A stretch of 64,000 nucleotides of DNA from Ophiodon elongatus (lineage: Eukaryota > Chordata > Actinopteri > Perciformes > Hexagrammidae): NCBI GenBank assembly GCA_016806645.1, contig JACSYO010001716.1:311001-375000 (forward strand), in the 5' to 3' direction. Shown in pieces: positions 45,579 to 55,015 of the stretch; the stretch's first letter is position 1; the number at the start of each line of letters is the position of its first letter. A model generated the notes under the pieces. It was given only the letters and a program-made list of their open reading frames with translations, ran no database searches and was not told where the DNA came from. The position numbers were made by a program, and so were the translations under genes.

Positions 45579-45785
45579 ATTAAACCCAAATGTCTCCCTT
45601 AGCTGTGCCTACGGTGTGTGAATGTGTATGAATGTTAGTTACTACTGATGGGCAGGTGGCACCTTAGCCCCTCCCATCAGTGTATGAATGGGTGAATGAT
45701 GTCATGTAGTGTCAAAGAGCTTTGAGTGGTCGGAAGACTAGGAAAGATCTATACAAGTACAGGTCCATTTACCATTTACCATTTA
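45579..45785 (+). mobile_element. SINE family 1, 3' half (split by L2)
   Basis: It resumes with ATTAAACCCAAATGTCTCCC and continues through GATGGGCAGGTGGCACC to a TTTGAGTGGTCGGAAG block and TCCATTTACCATTTACCATT. Together with 42815-42909 it gives one near-complete SINE. The array segments on either side show that the SINE had itself inserted into the tandem array. Confidence 0.92.
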
Positions 45786-45789
45786 CTAT

Positions 45790-46385
45790 AATAAGACTTT
45801 TTATGTCATACTATGACTTATTATGAAATAATACAATATACAATAATACAATAACATTGTCTGCATATTTCTACTGTATTTTTTACAGCATACTATACTA
45901 ACGCTTGGTGTTTTACCGCATTTGTAAAAAAAGAAAATTCTATTTTATACTATGACTTTTTATATTTTCATGACTAACGCTACAATTACTTTTTATGACT
46001 AACTCTACAATACATTTTTAAATGAAATGTATTTCATGCTACATCATGACTTTTTCTGGCATAGTATGAAATTACTTTAATAATGAAATTTAGATTCATA
46101 GTAAACAATTACTTATTTGTTGACAACTTCCTGAATATTTGTTACTTTAATGATATACTTTATTATGATGTTTTCATAGTGATCTATTACTTTTGATGGC
46201 AAACTATACTATGACTTGGCATTCTTGGATTTTCTTATGATATATTATACCATGAATTCTTTTGACATTTTTATGCCATACTATACTATGATTTCTAATG
46301 GCATACTATCCTAGAACTTACTATACAATTACTTTTTAATGAAATACATTTTACTGTCATACTATTCTATGACATTTTCATGGCA
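45790..46385. repeat. Diverged AT-rich tandem array, segment 2
   Basis: TTTTTATGTCATACTATGAC, CATACTATACTATGATTTC and related words continue from segment 1. Several TTATGAAAT variants appear here. Confidence 0.8.
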
Positions 46386-47025
46386 TTCCTACGATCATTG
46401 GGGGGAACCCAAATGCAGGACACAGACTTCAATTCAATTCAATTTATTTTGTATAGCCCAAAATCACAAATCAGAAATTAGCCTCAGAGGGCTTTACAAT
46501 TTGTACACATTCAACATCCTCTGTCCCAGGACCTCTCATCGGATCAGGAAAAACTCCCCCGAAAAAAAACTTTAACGGGGAGAAAAAAAGGAAGAAACCT
46601 TCAGGAGAGCAACAGAGGAGGATCCTCTATCAGGATGGACAGAAGTACAATAGATGTCATGTGTACAGAATGAACAACATAACAGAGTTACAGCACATTC
46701 AATGCATATGACAGAAATGATTCATACAATGAGCGTAGTGGGCATGATGTGGAATGATAAAAGTATGTTTATTGTTATGTTGGATTTAATGAGGATGGAT
46801 GTGGGGAGGGGAATCCGATGAGGAAGATGTTGAAGGAGCGGACATGCAGGAAAGGTAAGGTAATGGAGACGGCCGGTTGTGATTGTGGTGGAGCAGCAGG
46901 TGAGGAGACAGCAAAGCAGAGATTCTAGGACACAGAGAAGCAGGTCAGCAACCAAGATAACAAGGATGAACACATGAGAAAATAACTTGTATTCAAGCAT
47001 GTCCTAGACATGACACTACCACTTA
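46386..47025. mobile_element. Composite insertion interrupting the array
   Basis: It begins GGGGGGAACCCAAATGCAGG, a word I associate with non-autonomous fish elements, then runs into an inverted L2 tail (46429-46700). After that come about 300 bp of unclassified sequence with none of the array words, ending near GTCCTAGACATGACACTACC. The array resumes at about 47030. The outer element is not identified. Confidence 0.5.
46429..46700 (-). mobile_element. L2 LINE 3' end, inverted fragment
   Basis: On the minus strand it matches the L2 3' UTR at about 45300-45575: TGTACACATGACATCTATTG, TCTGTCCATCCTGATAG, CTCTCCTGAAGGTTTCTTCC and the TTGAATTGAATTGAA tail. 5' truncated to about 270 bp. Confidence 0.88.
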
Positions 47026-47029
47026 AAAA

Positions 47030-47588
47030 TGTTCTCTAACTTTGTACTACATACTACTATGTACTATGACTATTTGAACATACTATATTATTTCATTTAA
47101 TGATTTTTACAACATACTTTTTTCAACATGACATTTTTCTTACTATAATATGATTTTCTCTGACTTTTTTTTACATGTATTTACTATTGATTTTTTTCAA
47201 TATACAATACAATGACTTTTAATGACATTTATACTTTCTTGGATTTAAAAAAAAAAGACTATTTTCACTTAATATACTATGACTTTCATCTGACTTTTTT
47301 TTTACATACTATGATATGGATTTTCATGACTTTTTTGACATACTTTACTATGATTTTTTACTATTTTGATTAACTATATAATGAAATTTAACCTATTAAA
47401 TAATTACGTTCAAGACCTTTTTTGTGACATTCTATACTATGACTTATTTATTACTTTTATGGTACATACTATCCTATGACCTTTTACATTTTATATACCT
47501 CTTACTTTTTATTACTTTTTTCAAACAAACTGTAATGCGACATTTTATGTTTTTTGTTGAGATACTATTACTGTCTTTACTGTAATAA

Positions 47589-47627
<39 letters not shown>

Positions 47628-47841
47628 TACATACTATTATATGACTCTTTGACAGTTTTGGCCTACTTTACACTGACTTTTTCTTAAATGTTTTTCAAAA
47701 TACCGTACCATCATTTTCAATGACTTGTAAAACATACTATACTATGACTTTCCTGTGTTTTCTCATAGATACAATACTTCTCATAGATACAATACTTCTC
47801 TTTCCGACTTACTATGTGCTATGACGTTTAACGACAATACT
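47030..47841. repeat. Diverged AT-rich tandem array, segment 3
   Basis: Words such as ACTATGACTTT, TTTTTACATACTATGATATG and ATACTATACTATGACTTTC, with a pure TA microsatellite at 47590-47622. Confidence 0.75.
47590..47622. repeat. TA microsatellite
   Basis: About 16 TA units inside array segment 3. Confidence 0.95.
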
Positions 47842-48930
47842 GCTTAATAAAGAAGTATTACCTTTAATAAGCACCTCTTTACTAGATATGACCAATCTGT
47901 CTTTACTCACAGATCATGTACCACAGTCCTTCATAGTAGCTGTAATTAAACCTCTTCTTAAGAAGCCCACTCTTGATCCAGAGGTGTTGGCTAACTATAG
48001 ACCGATCTCTAACCTTCCCTTCCTCTCTAAGATCCTTGAGAAAGTAGTCGCAAATCAGTTATGTGACTTTCTACAGAACAATAGTTTATTTGAGGATTTT
48101 CAGTCAGGATTTAGAAAACACCACAGCACAGAGACAGCACTGGTGAACATTACTAATGACCTTCTACTTTCATCAGACAAAAGGACTTGTCTCTGTACTT
48201 AGTCCTGCATTTGATATTATTGACCATAACATCCTATTACAGAGACTAGACAATTTGATTGGCATTAAAGGAACCGCATTAAGCTAGTTCAAGTCCTATT
48301 TTTTAGATCAATCCCAGTTTGTATATGTAAACGATGAATCCTCCATGCACACCAAAGTTAGTTCCATAAGGTTTTGTGCTTGGACCAATTTTATTCACCT
48401 TATATATGCTTCCATTATGCAATATTATAAGAAAACACTCTATAAACTCTAATTGTTATGCAGATGATATCCAATTATATCAATTGATCAAGCCAGACGA
48501 AACCAACCAGTTCGCTAAACTTCAAGCCGCCTTAAAGACATAAAAACCTGGATGACCTGCAACTTCCTGAACTCGGACAAGTTTTTCTAGTAGGCTCAGA
48601 ACACCTCCGAAATCAATTATCTAATGATAACGTTATTCCAGATTCAATTCAATTTATTTTGTATAGCCCAAAATCACAAATCACAAATTTGCCTCAGAGG
48701 GCTTCACAATCTGTACACATACAAAATCTTCTGTCCCAGGACCTCTCATCGATTCAGGAAAGATTCCCCCACAAACGATGGGGAGAAATAGCATAGATAG
48801 CATTTCCCTGGCATACATCATCACCGTAAAGAAGTTACCCTTGATCAGGATATGTCCTTTAACTCCCAGATAAAACAAATTTGAAGAACTGCATTTTTTA
48901 ACTTATGTAAAAATCAGGCATGGAATTGAA
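47842..48930 (+). pseudogene. Second L2 reverse transcriptase copy, decayed
   Basis: It is collinear with the first L2 from about 43520 to 44480. The stretch 47888-48180 still translates (LKKPTLDPEVLANYRPISNL, QSGFRKHHSTETALVNITND). A frameshift and loss of the VLVLLDLSA stretch near 48190, stops such as the TAG at about 48284, loss of the GVPQGS start near 48362 and several small deletions end the coding capacity. The motif-C region survives as TATGCAGATGATATCC near 48458. Both the 5' and 3' parts of the element are absent, and an inverted L2 tail sits inside (48642-48788). Clearly older than the copy at 42910. Confidence 0.88.
48642..48788 (-). mobile_element. Inverted L2 tail nested in the second L2 copy
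   Basis: ATTCAATTCAATTTATTTTG, ATAGCCCAAAATCACAAATC, GCCTCAGAGGGCTTCACAAT and TCTGTCCCAGGACCTCTCAT are the complement of the last 140 bp of the L2 3' UTR. L2 coding sequence resumes on the far side at CATTTCCCTGGCATAC. Confidence 0.88.
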
Positions 48931-48934
48931 AATG

Positions 48935-49780
48935 TAACTAAACAATGGCATTTTTGACATACTACAGTATGTATTTTCTTATATACTATATTGTGACTAT
49001 TTTTGACAATACATACTATGAGTTTACAATACATGCTATGAGTTTTTCACGGCATACTCTGCTCTGACTTTTTTATGGCATAGTATACAATTATTTGTTA
49101 ATGATAAACTATATTATGACTTTTAGACTTTTATGGCATACTATACTATTACTTTTTATGATTTATTCAATTCGATTCAATTCAATTTATTATCAAATCA
49201 CAAATTTGCCTCAGAGAGCTTTATATGTACACATACAATATTATCGTACATAGTACAATATAGTACAATATTATGACTTTTATTATGAAATATTTTGAGT
49301 TTAAGGAATACTATTTCATGACTATTTGATGATATTTTTATGTCATACTTACCTTTTATGGCATAATACCATACCATTTCTATTATATTATGACTTTTTA
49401 CGACACACATTAAAATTCCTTTTTTTTATAATATACTATGACTTCATGGCATACTATGAGATGATTTTTTTTATTATGGCGTACTATATTATTACTCTTT
49501 TGATGCAATTTTCATGCCATACTATATTATTACTTTTTTATGGCATACTTTACTATGACTGTTTTATGGCAAACTATAATTGAATTGCTTTATGTTATTC
49601 TACACTGTAACTTTTATGAAATTGTTATGGCATACTATGTTGTGACTTTTTCATGACATACTATAATATGCATTTTTATGCTATACTATAATATGACTTT
49701 ATAGCATACTGAGACCTTTATATGACATATTATACATTACTTTTTTTGACATTCTTATGGCATACTTTGCCTATCTGAAC
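48935..49780. repeat. Diverged AT-rich tandem array, segment 4
   Basis: TATGGCATACTATACTATTA, GCATACTATGTTGTGAC, TTTTTCATGACATACTATAA and similar units. It ends near 49780, where ordinary sequence starts. Confidence 0.8.
49168..49240 (-). mobile_element. Short inverted L2 tail fragment in the array
   Basis: TTCAATTCGATTCAATTCAA, then TCAAATCACAAATTTGCCTC and AGAGAGCTTTATATGTACAC match the complement of the L2 3' end. About 70 bp remain. Confidence 0.75.
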
Positions 49781-50749
49781 TCTGTGTAGCCTGCAAAAGT
49801 GATGAATTGGATAAAGGTTTTGGATGACATATGATGAAAAATGCCCAGATTGGATAAGAAAACCACCACTAGGCCACCTTAATAAAAAAATGTTTTCTTG
49901 AGTTCTAATGTCTTTCCCGTTTCCCTGTAGCTTAATTTGCTCTGCCAATTGTTTTATGCTGTTTGAATACCCTCATCTTCCACTTCCTGTTGACAAACCA
50001 GCCCACTGGCTCTGAACTCCACAAGGAGTTGTGATATCCCTGTGCTGTGAGGACTTACCCCCCTAGACTAATTGAGATGTCTGCAAATCCTGATAGAGTC
50101 GCATCTTCCTCCCAAAACTCATGGGGTCCTTAAGGAAAATCCTTTAAGTGTATTACAGCAACCAAGCAGCCTTTTAAGTTGCAGACTAACAGAGCCAGTG
50201 GCACTCTAGGAATTTTCTTTTTGATTTTCAAAGAAGCCAGCCGCAGGCTCTCACGGCAATTGGCCCAGTGAAATTATCTGGTATCCCTGAAATAAGCCCC
50301 TCAGGGAGAGGAGGAAGAGAGAGAGAGAGAGAGAGAGAGAAATAGTAACACAATTCAATACTTTTCACATCCAAACATCATAATAAATAGGTTAGCAGTT
50401 TGGAGCCCTTTAGATTAACTTAGATATCTATAAAAACCTGGTTAGAGATGTTGATTACACAATTGGGCCATGGACCGAGGACCAAGTGACTAGTTGTTTT
50501 GTTTTGTATCAAAAGGTTTTCTCAACATTGCAAGATAGAGCATTTTTGACATATTCACAATTAACTGATGCTTTTGTGTCCGATGGTAAATTTGTTGAAA
50601 GGATGCCCTCGTACAAGTAGTTATATATCTGGATGTACACATTGCTAAGTTAGTGAGGAAGCTCAGAGCGAGGATTGCTTGCTTTACTTTCAATGCCAAG
50701 AAAAAACTTGTGGAGGCTCTTTTTCTATCTGTGAATGATTACGATGACA
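49781..50749. other. Non-coding sequence with a GA microsatellite
   Basis: A GA tract lies at about 50311-50341. No gene; frames of 60-72 codons have no domains. Confidence 0.45.
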
Positions 50750-50775
50750 TAATGGATGAACTAATTTGAATTTTG

Positions 50776-50803
50776 AGGTCAAAGGTCAAGGCCACTGTGA
50801 CCT
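50776..50803 (+). promoter_or_regulatory. DR1-type nuclear receptor site in a repeat
   Basis: AGGTCA-A-AGGTCA (50776-50788) is a direct repeat with one-base spacing, the kind bound by RXR, PPAR, HNF4 or COUP-TF receptors. An inverted TGACCT follows at 50798-50803. The match is exact in sequence; use in the cell is unknown. Confidence 0.55.
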
Positions 50804-50908
50804 GACGTCTATCCAATTCTCGTGATATCTCAGGATTGTCTTGAGTGAATTTGGCACAAACGTCCAACCTGGATTCAAGGACGAACTGATTTTTATTTTG
50901 GTGGTCAA

Positions 50909-50923
50909 AGGTCACTGTGACCT
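50909..50923 (+). promoter_or_regulatory. Perfect oestrogen response element palindrome
   Basis: AGGTCACTGTGACCT is the exact 15-bp consensus AGGTCA-nnn-TGACCT bound by oestrogen receptor dimers. It is overlapped by an upstream imperfect half-site (TGGTCA, 50902-50907, one-base spacing). It belongs to the dispersed repeat at 50750-51010, so its presence could simply be inherited from the repeat. Confidence 0.6.
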
Positions 50924-51010
50924 CACAAAACACTTTTGGCCATAACTCAAGAATCCATGTGCTAATTATGACAAGTTCACATAAATGTTTAATGGGCCAA
51001 AATGATGAAC

Positions 51011-51223
51011 AAAGCACTTTAACACCACATGACATTATTCACGGCAGTGGCTAAGGGGCCAGGATTAGCTAACATACAGCTTTCACACACTGTAGACACA
51101 GCTACGGGAGCAATTCGGGGTTAAGTGTCTTGCACAGCAACATGGACTAATGGAGATGGGGATTGAACTGCCGATCCTCTGATTGAAGGATGACGTTGCT
51201 CACCACTGAGCCACAGTTACCCG
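51011..51223 (-). mobile_element. tRNA-derived SINE, family 1, diverged
   Basis: On the minus strand it has GTAACTGTGGCTCAGTGGTG, GATCGGCAGTTCAATCCCC, ACACTTAACCCCGAATTGC and a GTGTTAAAGTGCTTTG end. The tail beyond the AAAGCGCTTT-like block is missing and the body carries small changes. Confidence 0.88.
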
Positions 51224-51479
51224 ACATTGGTGGAGCTATACAAGCGGCGGGAGGGCAGTAATTCAAGTTATCTTTAGAGTGATACTAGGTAAGTAGTACT
51301 GGTAGTTAGCAAATAAGTAGGGGTAGTTATCTAAAAAAAATATCTAAAATAGAAACAGTTATATCAGATACACATACAATAAAGACAGTGGTGATGTGGA
51401 GGTATTTTCTTAAGAAGCTAGAGTGTTGAGACTGACTAAATATGATAAAAATCGCATCACAGTGATTACGTCCAATTCT

Positions 51480-51720
51480 TATATACTGTCTTTCGGAAAA
51501 GATCGTGATTGACGTTAACTTCACCGACTGACGACACCCGTGACTACCGAGTGACTAACGAGTCACCTGACTAGAGACTCAAAACAAGTCAACGTTGACT
51601 TTTAGTTTCACAGTAACAGTTAGTTTAGTTAGACAGGAACAGCGGTCTCCTGAGTACAAGTCCTACTTTTGTTTGACCCATCTGTCAGCCATCCCACCCA
51701 CCTTTATACAGTAAGACACT
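51480..51720 (+). repeat. Dispersed GTCAACGTTGAC-family repeat
   Basis: ACGAGTCACCTGACTAG, AAGTCAACGTTGACTTTTAG, GGAACAGCGGTCTCCTGAG and TTTTGTTTGACCCATCTG, in the same order as at 21110 and opposite to 40130. The palindrome GTCAACGTTGAC is intact at about 51588. Confidence 0.65.
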
Positions 51721-52499
51721 TTGTAATCACAATAGTTCTATTATTCACATCAGTGTGATAGTGATAATGTAAATATTGGCAACTGGTAATGAAGTAACAG
51801 TACATTTCATTTAACCACAAGCCATTCTTCTTAGCTGTAGTATTTACAAGTTCAAATTGGTTAAGTCGACTTCAGATAAAAGATATCTCTTCTTCTTTTT
51901 TTTAATAACCATATCAGCTGAACAGCTATATAAAGGTTTTATTTTTCAGTGGGTGATTGAACGCAGCCGCCTGCGTGTGAGTCAGTGAGACTGTGACTAA
52001 AGGGCTTGCTGCCCAAGGCACCACTATCTCCCCTCAGCGTCCAGGTAGCTGAAGGTGGCAGCTCCTCCGCCCCCGAGCACCAGGCCGTCTGATCAGCTTC
52101 CAGACTCCCACTCGCCCTCCAGGAGCAACGAGTCAGCCTCCGCCACCGAGCTCGATTTAGCGGTAGTGGGGGAGAGCTGACAGTCCTCCGCAGCTTTCAA
52201 AGGCTTTCTCCATCAAAGGCTGAATGACAACCTGAAAGCCACTGAGTGAAGGCAGAGAAAGCGAGAATGTGTAGTGCAGATAGTGGGAGAGGAGTGATGC
52301 ATGTATGGGTGGAGGAGCAGGAGATGAGTGTGGAGGACAAGAGACTGTGGGCGATAGAGACAGAGACAATGACGATATGAGAGCAAAAGTTTGGCTGATG
52401 TCGGTTGAGGCACAGAAGCTGAAAATTTAAGTTTTAAATAACAAATTTTAAGGCTGAAATGTTCCCTCAAATTTACAAATAGTATTGTTTTTGCCAGAT
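51721..52499. other. Non-coding sequence with a G/C-rich unique block
   Basis: 51955-52230 is G/C-richer (GGTGGCAGCTCCTCCGCCCC) than its surroundings and repeat-free. It could be regulatory or an exon of an unseen transcript. I find no frame to support coding. Confidence 0.35.
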
Positions 52500-52890
52500 T
52501 TGTCAGGCAGTGTGAATGTTGAAAAACTATGACTAAATGTGTTCGTCAATGACCTTTATTTCCATGACTAAGTGATTAAACACTGTGACTATACCAACAA
52601 TCAATATCGTTGACGAAAACAAACAAGACTAAAGTGTAGTTTAAAAAAAATTATTTAATTTGACAAAAAAAAAGATTGGACAAAATATTATAGCCGGCTG
52701 CACACAATGAGTGTACTCAGGAGGACTCAGAGCAACTTACTTACTTAAGTTAAAGCAAGAACAGGGCTTGGAAGACAGAAGCCAGGTGACATTTATTGTT
52801 AATACGAGACTGACGGCAAAACTCAATATAATCTGATGACTAAAACAGATTTCACTGACTAAAACTATGAAAAATCACTTCTAAATCAAC
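52500..52890. repeat. GACTAAAAC-type dispersed repeat
   Basis: ATGACTAAATGTGTTCGTCA, TCGTTGACGAAAACAAACAA, GGAAGACAGAAGCCAGGTGA and GATGACTAAAACAGATTTCA correspond to an abundant fish repeat. Non-coding. Confidence 0.55.
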
Positions 52891-53700
52891 TCGGTTTTAT
52901 CTCTGAATTTAGAAGAGAGAGAGAGAGTGGCTTTGTTGAATCCAACAATATGTCCACAGAGGTGTTTCGCAACAGCAGGATTCAGTTGAAGACTGGCCAG
53001 CTGTGAGGAGGTGAGACAGGATTGTACAACCAAAGTCTACACTATGAATACCTTCAAAGAAAGACGGGCCATAAGTGAGCGCCGATATCCCCATTTGTGC
53101 AAATATCATATATTCACCCTCCTAAACACTTCTGACAACACCATCATACAAGTTCCTTTCAAACATACTGACACCTCAAGTCAAAGCTGAACTCAGAAAG
53201 ACCACCGAAGTGTGGAATTGTTAATGGCAATGCAATGTATCGTTCCCACCCTATCTCCATATTTGGCACATATACAGCCACCAATTCTGTCTAGATTCTT
53301 TTGAAATCCCTCTCGCTGACGTGACAAGAGAGAGACACAGACAATACCATTTTAGCCTGAGTACATCCTGCTCTGTGAGATGTGTTCAGAACAGAATGGG
53401 GCCAAAAAAAGGATTAAATTCAGGAAGCTATACAGCAGCCATGTCTGAAAAGCTAAAAGAAGATGGCACTACAGACATGCTAAGTGGTTTCGTAAAGGGA
53501 TATTGTCACTGTCATTTAGTCACCAACAAACACGACTAGAGCGTAGGACCGTAGGTTGGCAGGCATTCAAACCAGGTTCCATTCTCTCCTGACACACACA
53601 TTTGTTCACCACCTCTCATGGATTTAGAAGCATTGAATTAGTTTGAGTGTGGGCTTGAAAGAATAACCAACCCAGTGATTTTTGCGAATCCATTATGAAC
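52891..53700. other. Non-coding sequence, nothing recognised
   Basis: No domain-bearing frame. The 72-codon frame at 53321-53539 is unassigned. Confidence 0.4.
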
Positions 53701-53743
53701 ATACTGAAGGGATTTTGTCAGGTATCCAGTTTGGATGGTTGTG

Positions 53744-53932
53744 TCATTTTGGCGTGCAGGCAGGGTATGGCATCACCCACGAGGGCGTCTGGATGGTGAT
53801 TTCTTTGATGTCCTTGGCTATCTCCAGCAGGCTGGCAGACCATGTTGGAGAGACATCAGGCAGTCGGATGCCAGCTGATATCTGTAGGACTCTGCAGCTT
53901 TCACCTGGAAAAATCCATTCAACACACACATA
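53744..53932 (-). other. Unidentified coding-like segment
   Basis: The minus-strand frame has amino-acid composition and third-base use like real coding sequence. It contains RVLQISAGIRLPDVSPTWS and, further on, SLLEIAKDIKEITIQTPSWV, then a TGA stop at 53744. Just upstream on the minus strand (about 53906) the text GGATTTTTCCAG is a plausible splice acceptor. No splice donor precedes the stop, so it would be a terminal exon or a retrocopy fragment. I do not recognise the protein. The opposite strand is also open (53682-53948), which lowers the weight of the frame itself. Confidence 0.35.
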
Positions 53933-53949
53933 CAAATACTTCTCATAGG

Positions 53950-54200
53950 ATCATTCCGGTTCGTTACAACCTGGGTCTTATTTTTGTAGTTTTGTTATCA
54001 GTTCTATCATTTGGGATGATATTTTCTTAACCAACATAATTGTTGAGATCTAAAACCTGATGGCTTTCTCCAAGGAGGTACGATGGGTCAAGAAACATGA
54101 GCAGCCAGGCGATTAGACAGTTTGTTAAATGTTGTTTTGAAGTGAAAATTACAAACCCAAACATGTCTTAATAATCTCCTAACTTCAGAGGAAAAGTGAA
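53950..54200. other. Non-coding sequence
   Basis: Nothing recognised. Confidence 0.4.
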
Positions 54201-54204
54201 ATAA

Positions 54205-55015
54205 TTGGGGACAACCCATTGTTCCAAAACCCTAATAGTCTGAGAAATGTCCCACTGGACCAAAAGCCCATTTGTCCAACAGCCTGTTATCCCAAAAACA
54301 AACATCAATAGTTCCTGAGCCCTATTGATTATTGCCAAATGCAGATTCTCCCTGCAGCATACAGCATGGAGAATTATTGTGCGGATTGTTGGCATCGGAC
54401 ATTTACATTTTAGTTTTTTTTTAGACTGGCGAAGGCATGACCCACGGCTCTGCCTCTTAGTGCTAGTTACCTTCGTTGGTTGGGTTAGATTTAGGCTTTA
54501 GGATTTGTTCGGTTTAGGTTAAGAATATCAGGGTAAGCCAACCAGAGGTAGAGTAGGGCGGGCAAGGCCTTCACCATGATAGGAAAATAAATATTGTGAC
54601 AGATCATTTTGCATAATAAGAAGCCATGTTCTTCTGTTTGTATTTTCTGAGAAATGGGCCTTTGGAACAATGGGTGTTTGTTTTCAGGGTTAACTGTCGG
54701 GCAATTTTTTTCGGACCAACTGTGTCGTGGTCTTGGGTTTTGTTTAGTTTGTTTCCTGTTTTATTTTCCTGTCTCCAGGGCTCCGGCTGCCGGAGCAGCT
54801 CCAGCGCTCTGGTGGTCGTCCTCCGGCCCGCCCCCTGGAGTGCTTCTGCCCTTCTGACTTCACTTACTTTTGCATCGTTCCTCGGCTCCGTCATCTCTCT
54901 CTGTATTTGGGTCCATCCCTTTTGCCCTTTTTGCCTCCCTTATTACCCAGCTTGACAAACTGGGTTTTGGAATAATGGTTTGTCCGATCAATGGCAGGCT
55001 CCAATAATGTGGGAA
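54205..55015. repeat. Inverted iteron structure
   Basis: The left part (54205-54305) has degenerate 16-18 bp units of the form CCCATTGTTCCAAAAC, CCCACTGGACCAAAAG and CCCATTTGTCCAACAG. Inverted versions appear at 54650-54720 (CTTTGGAACAATGGGTG, TTTTTTCGGACCAA) and 54958-55010 (TGGGTTTTGGAATAATGG, TTTGTCCGATCAATGG). The arms enclose a separate miniature element and a G/C-rich stretch (54770-54850). The 96-109 codon frames inside are not convincing. Confidence 0.6.
54426..54582. mobile_element. MITE-like element with degenerate inverted ends
   Basis: GGCGAAGGCATGACCCACGG at the left resembles the complement of GGCGGGCAAGGCCTTCACCA at the right. The next 25 bases (TCTGCCTCT, TTACC) also correspond. 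The middle contains GGTTGGGTTAGATTTAGG. No clear target duplication. Confidence 0.5.

Larger units (their letters stand above)
50750..51010 (+). repeat. Dispersed repeat with nuclear-receptor half-sites
   Basis: Two related blocks, TTTTGAGGTCAAAGGTCAAG (50771) and TTTTGGTGGTCAAAGGTCAC (50896), each followed by CACTGTGACCT or CTGTGACCT. Further text, GAATTTGGCACAAACGTCC and TTTTGGCCATAACTCAAGAA, is well known from abundant fish repeats. Non-coding. Confidence 0.7.

Noticed and set aside
42190..49780. CRISPR-like reading of the repeated array
   Set aside because: Units are diverged, spacing is irregular, no unique spacers of constant length exist, and the host is a vertebrate.
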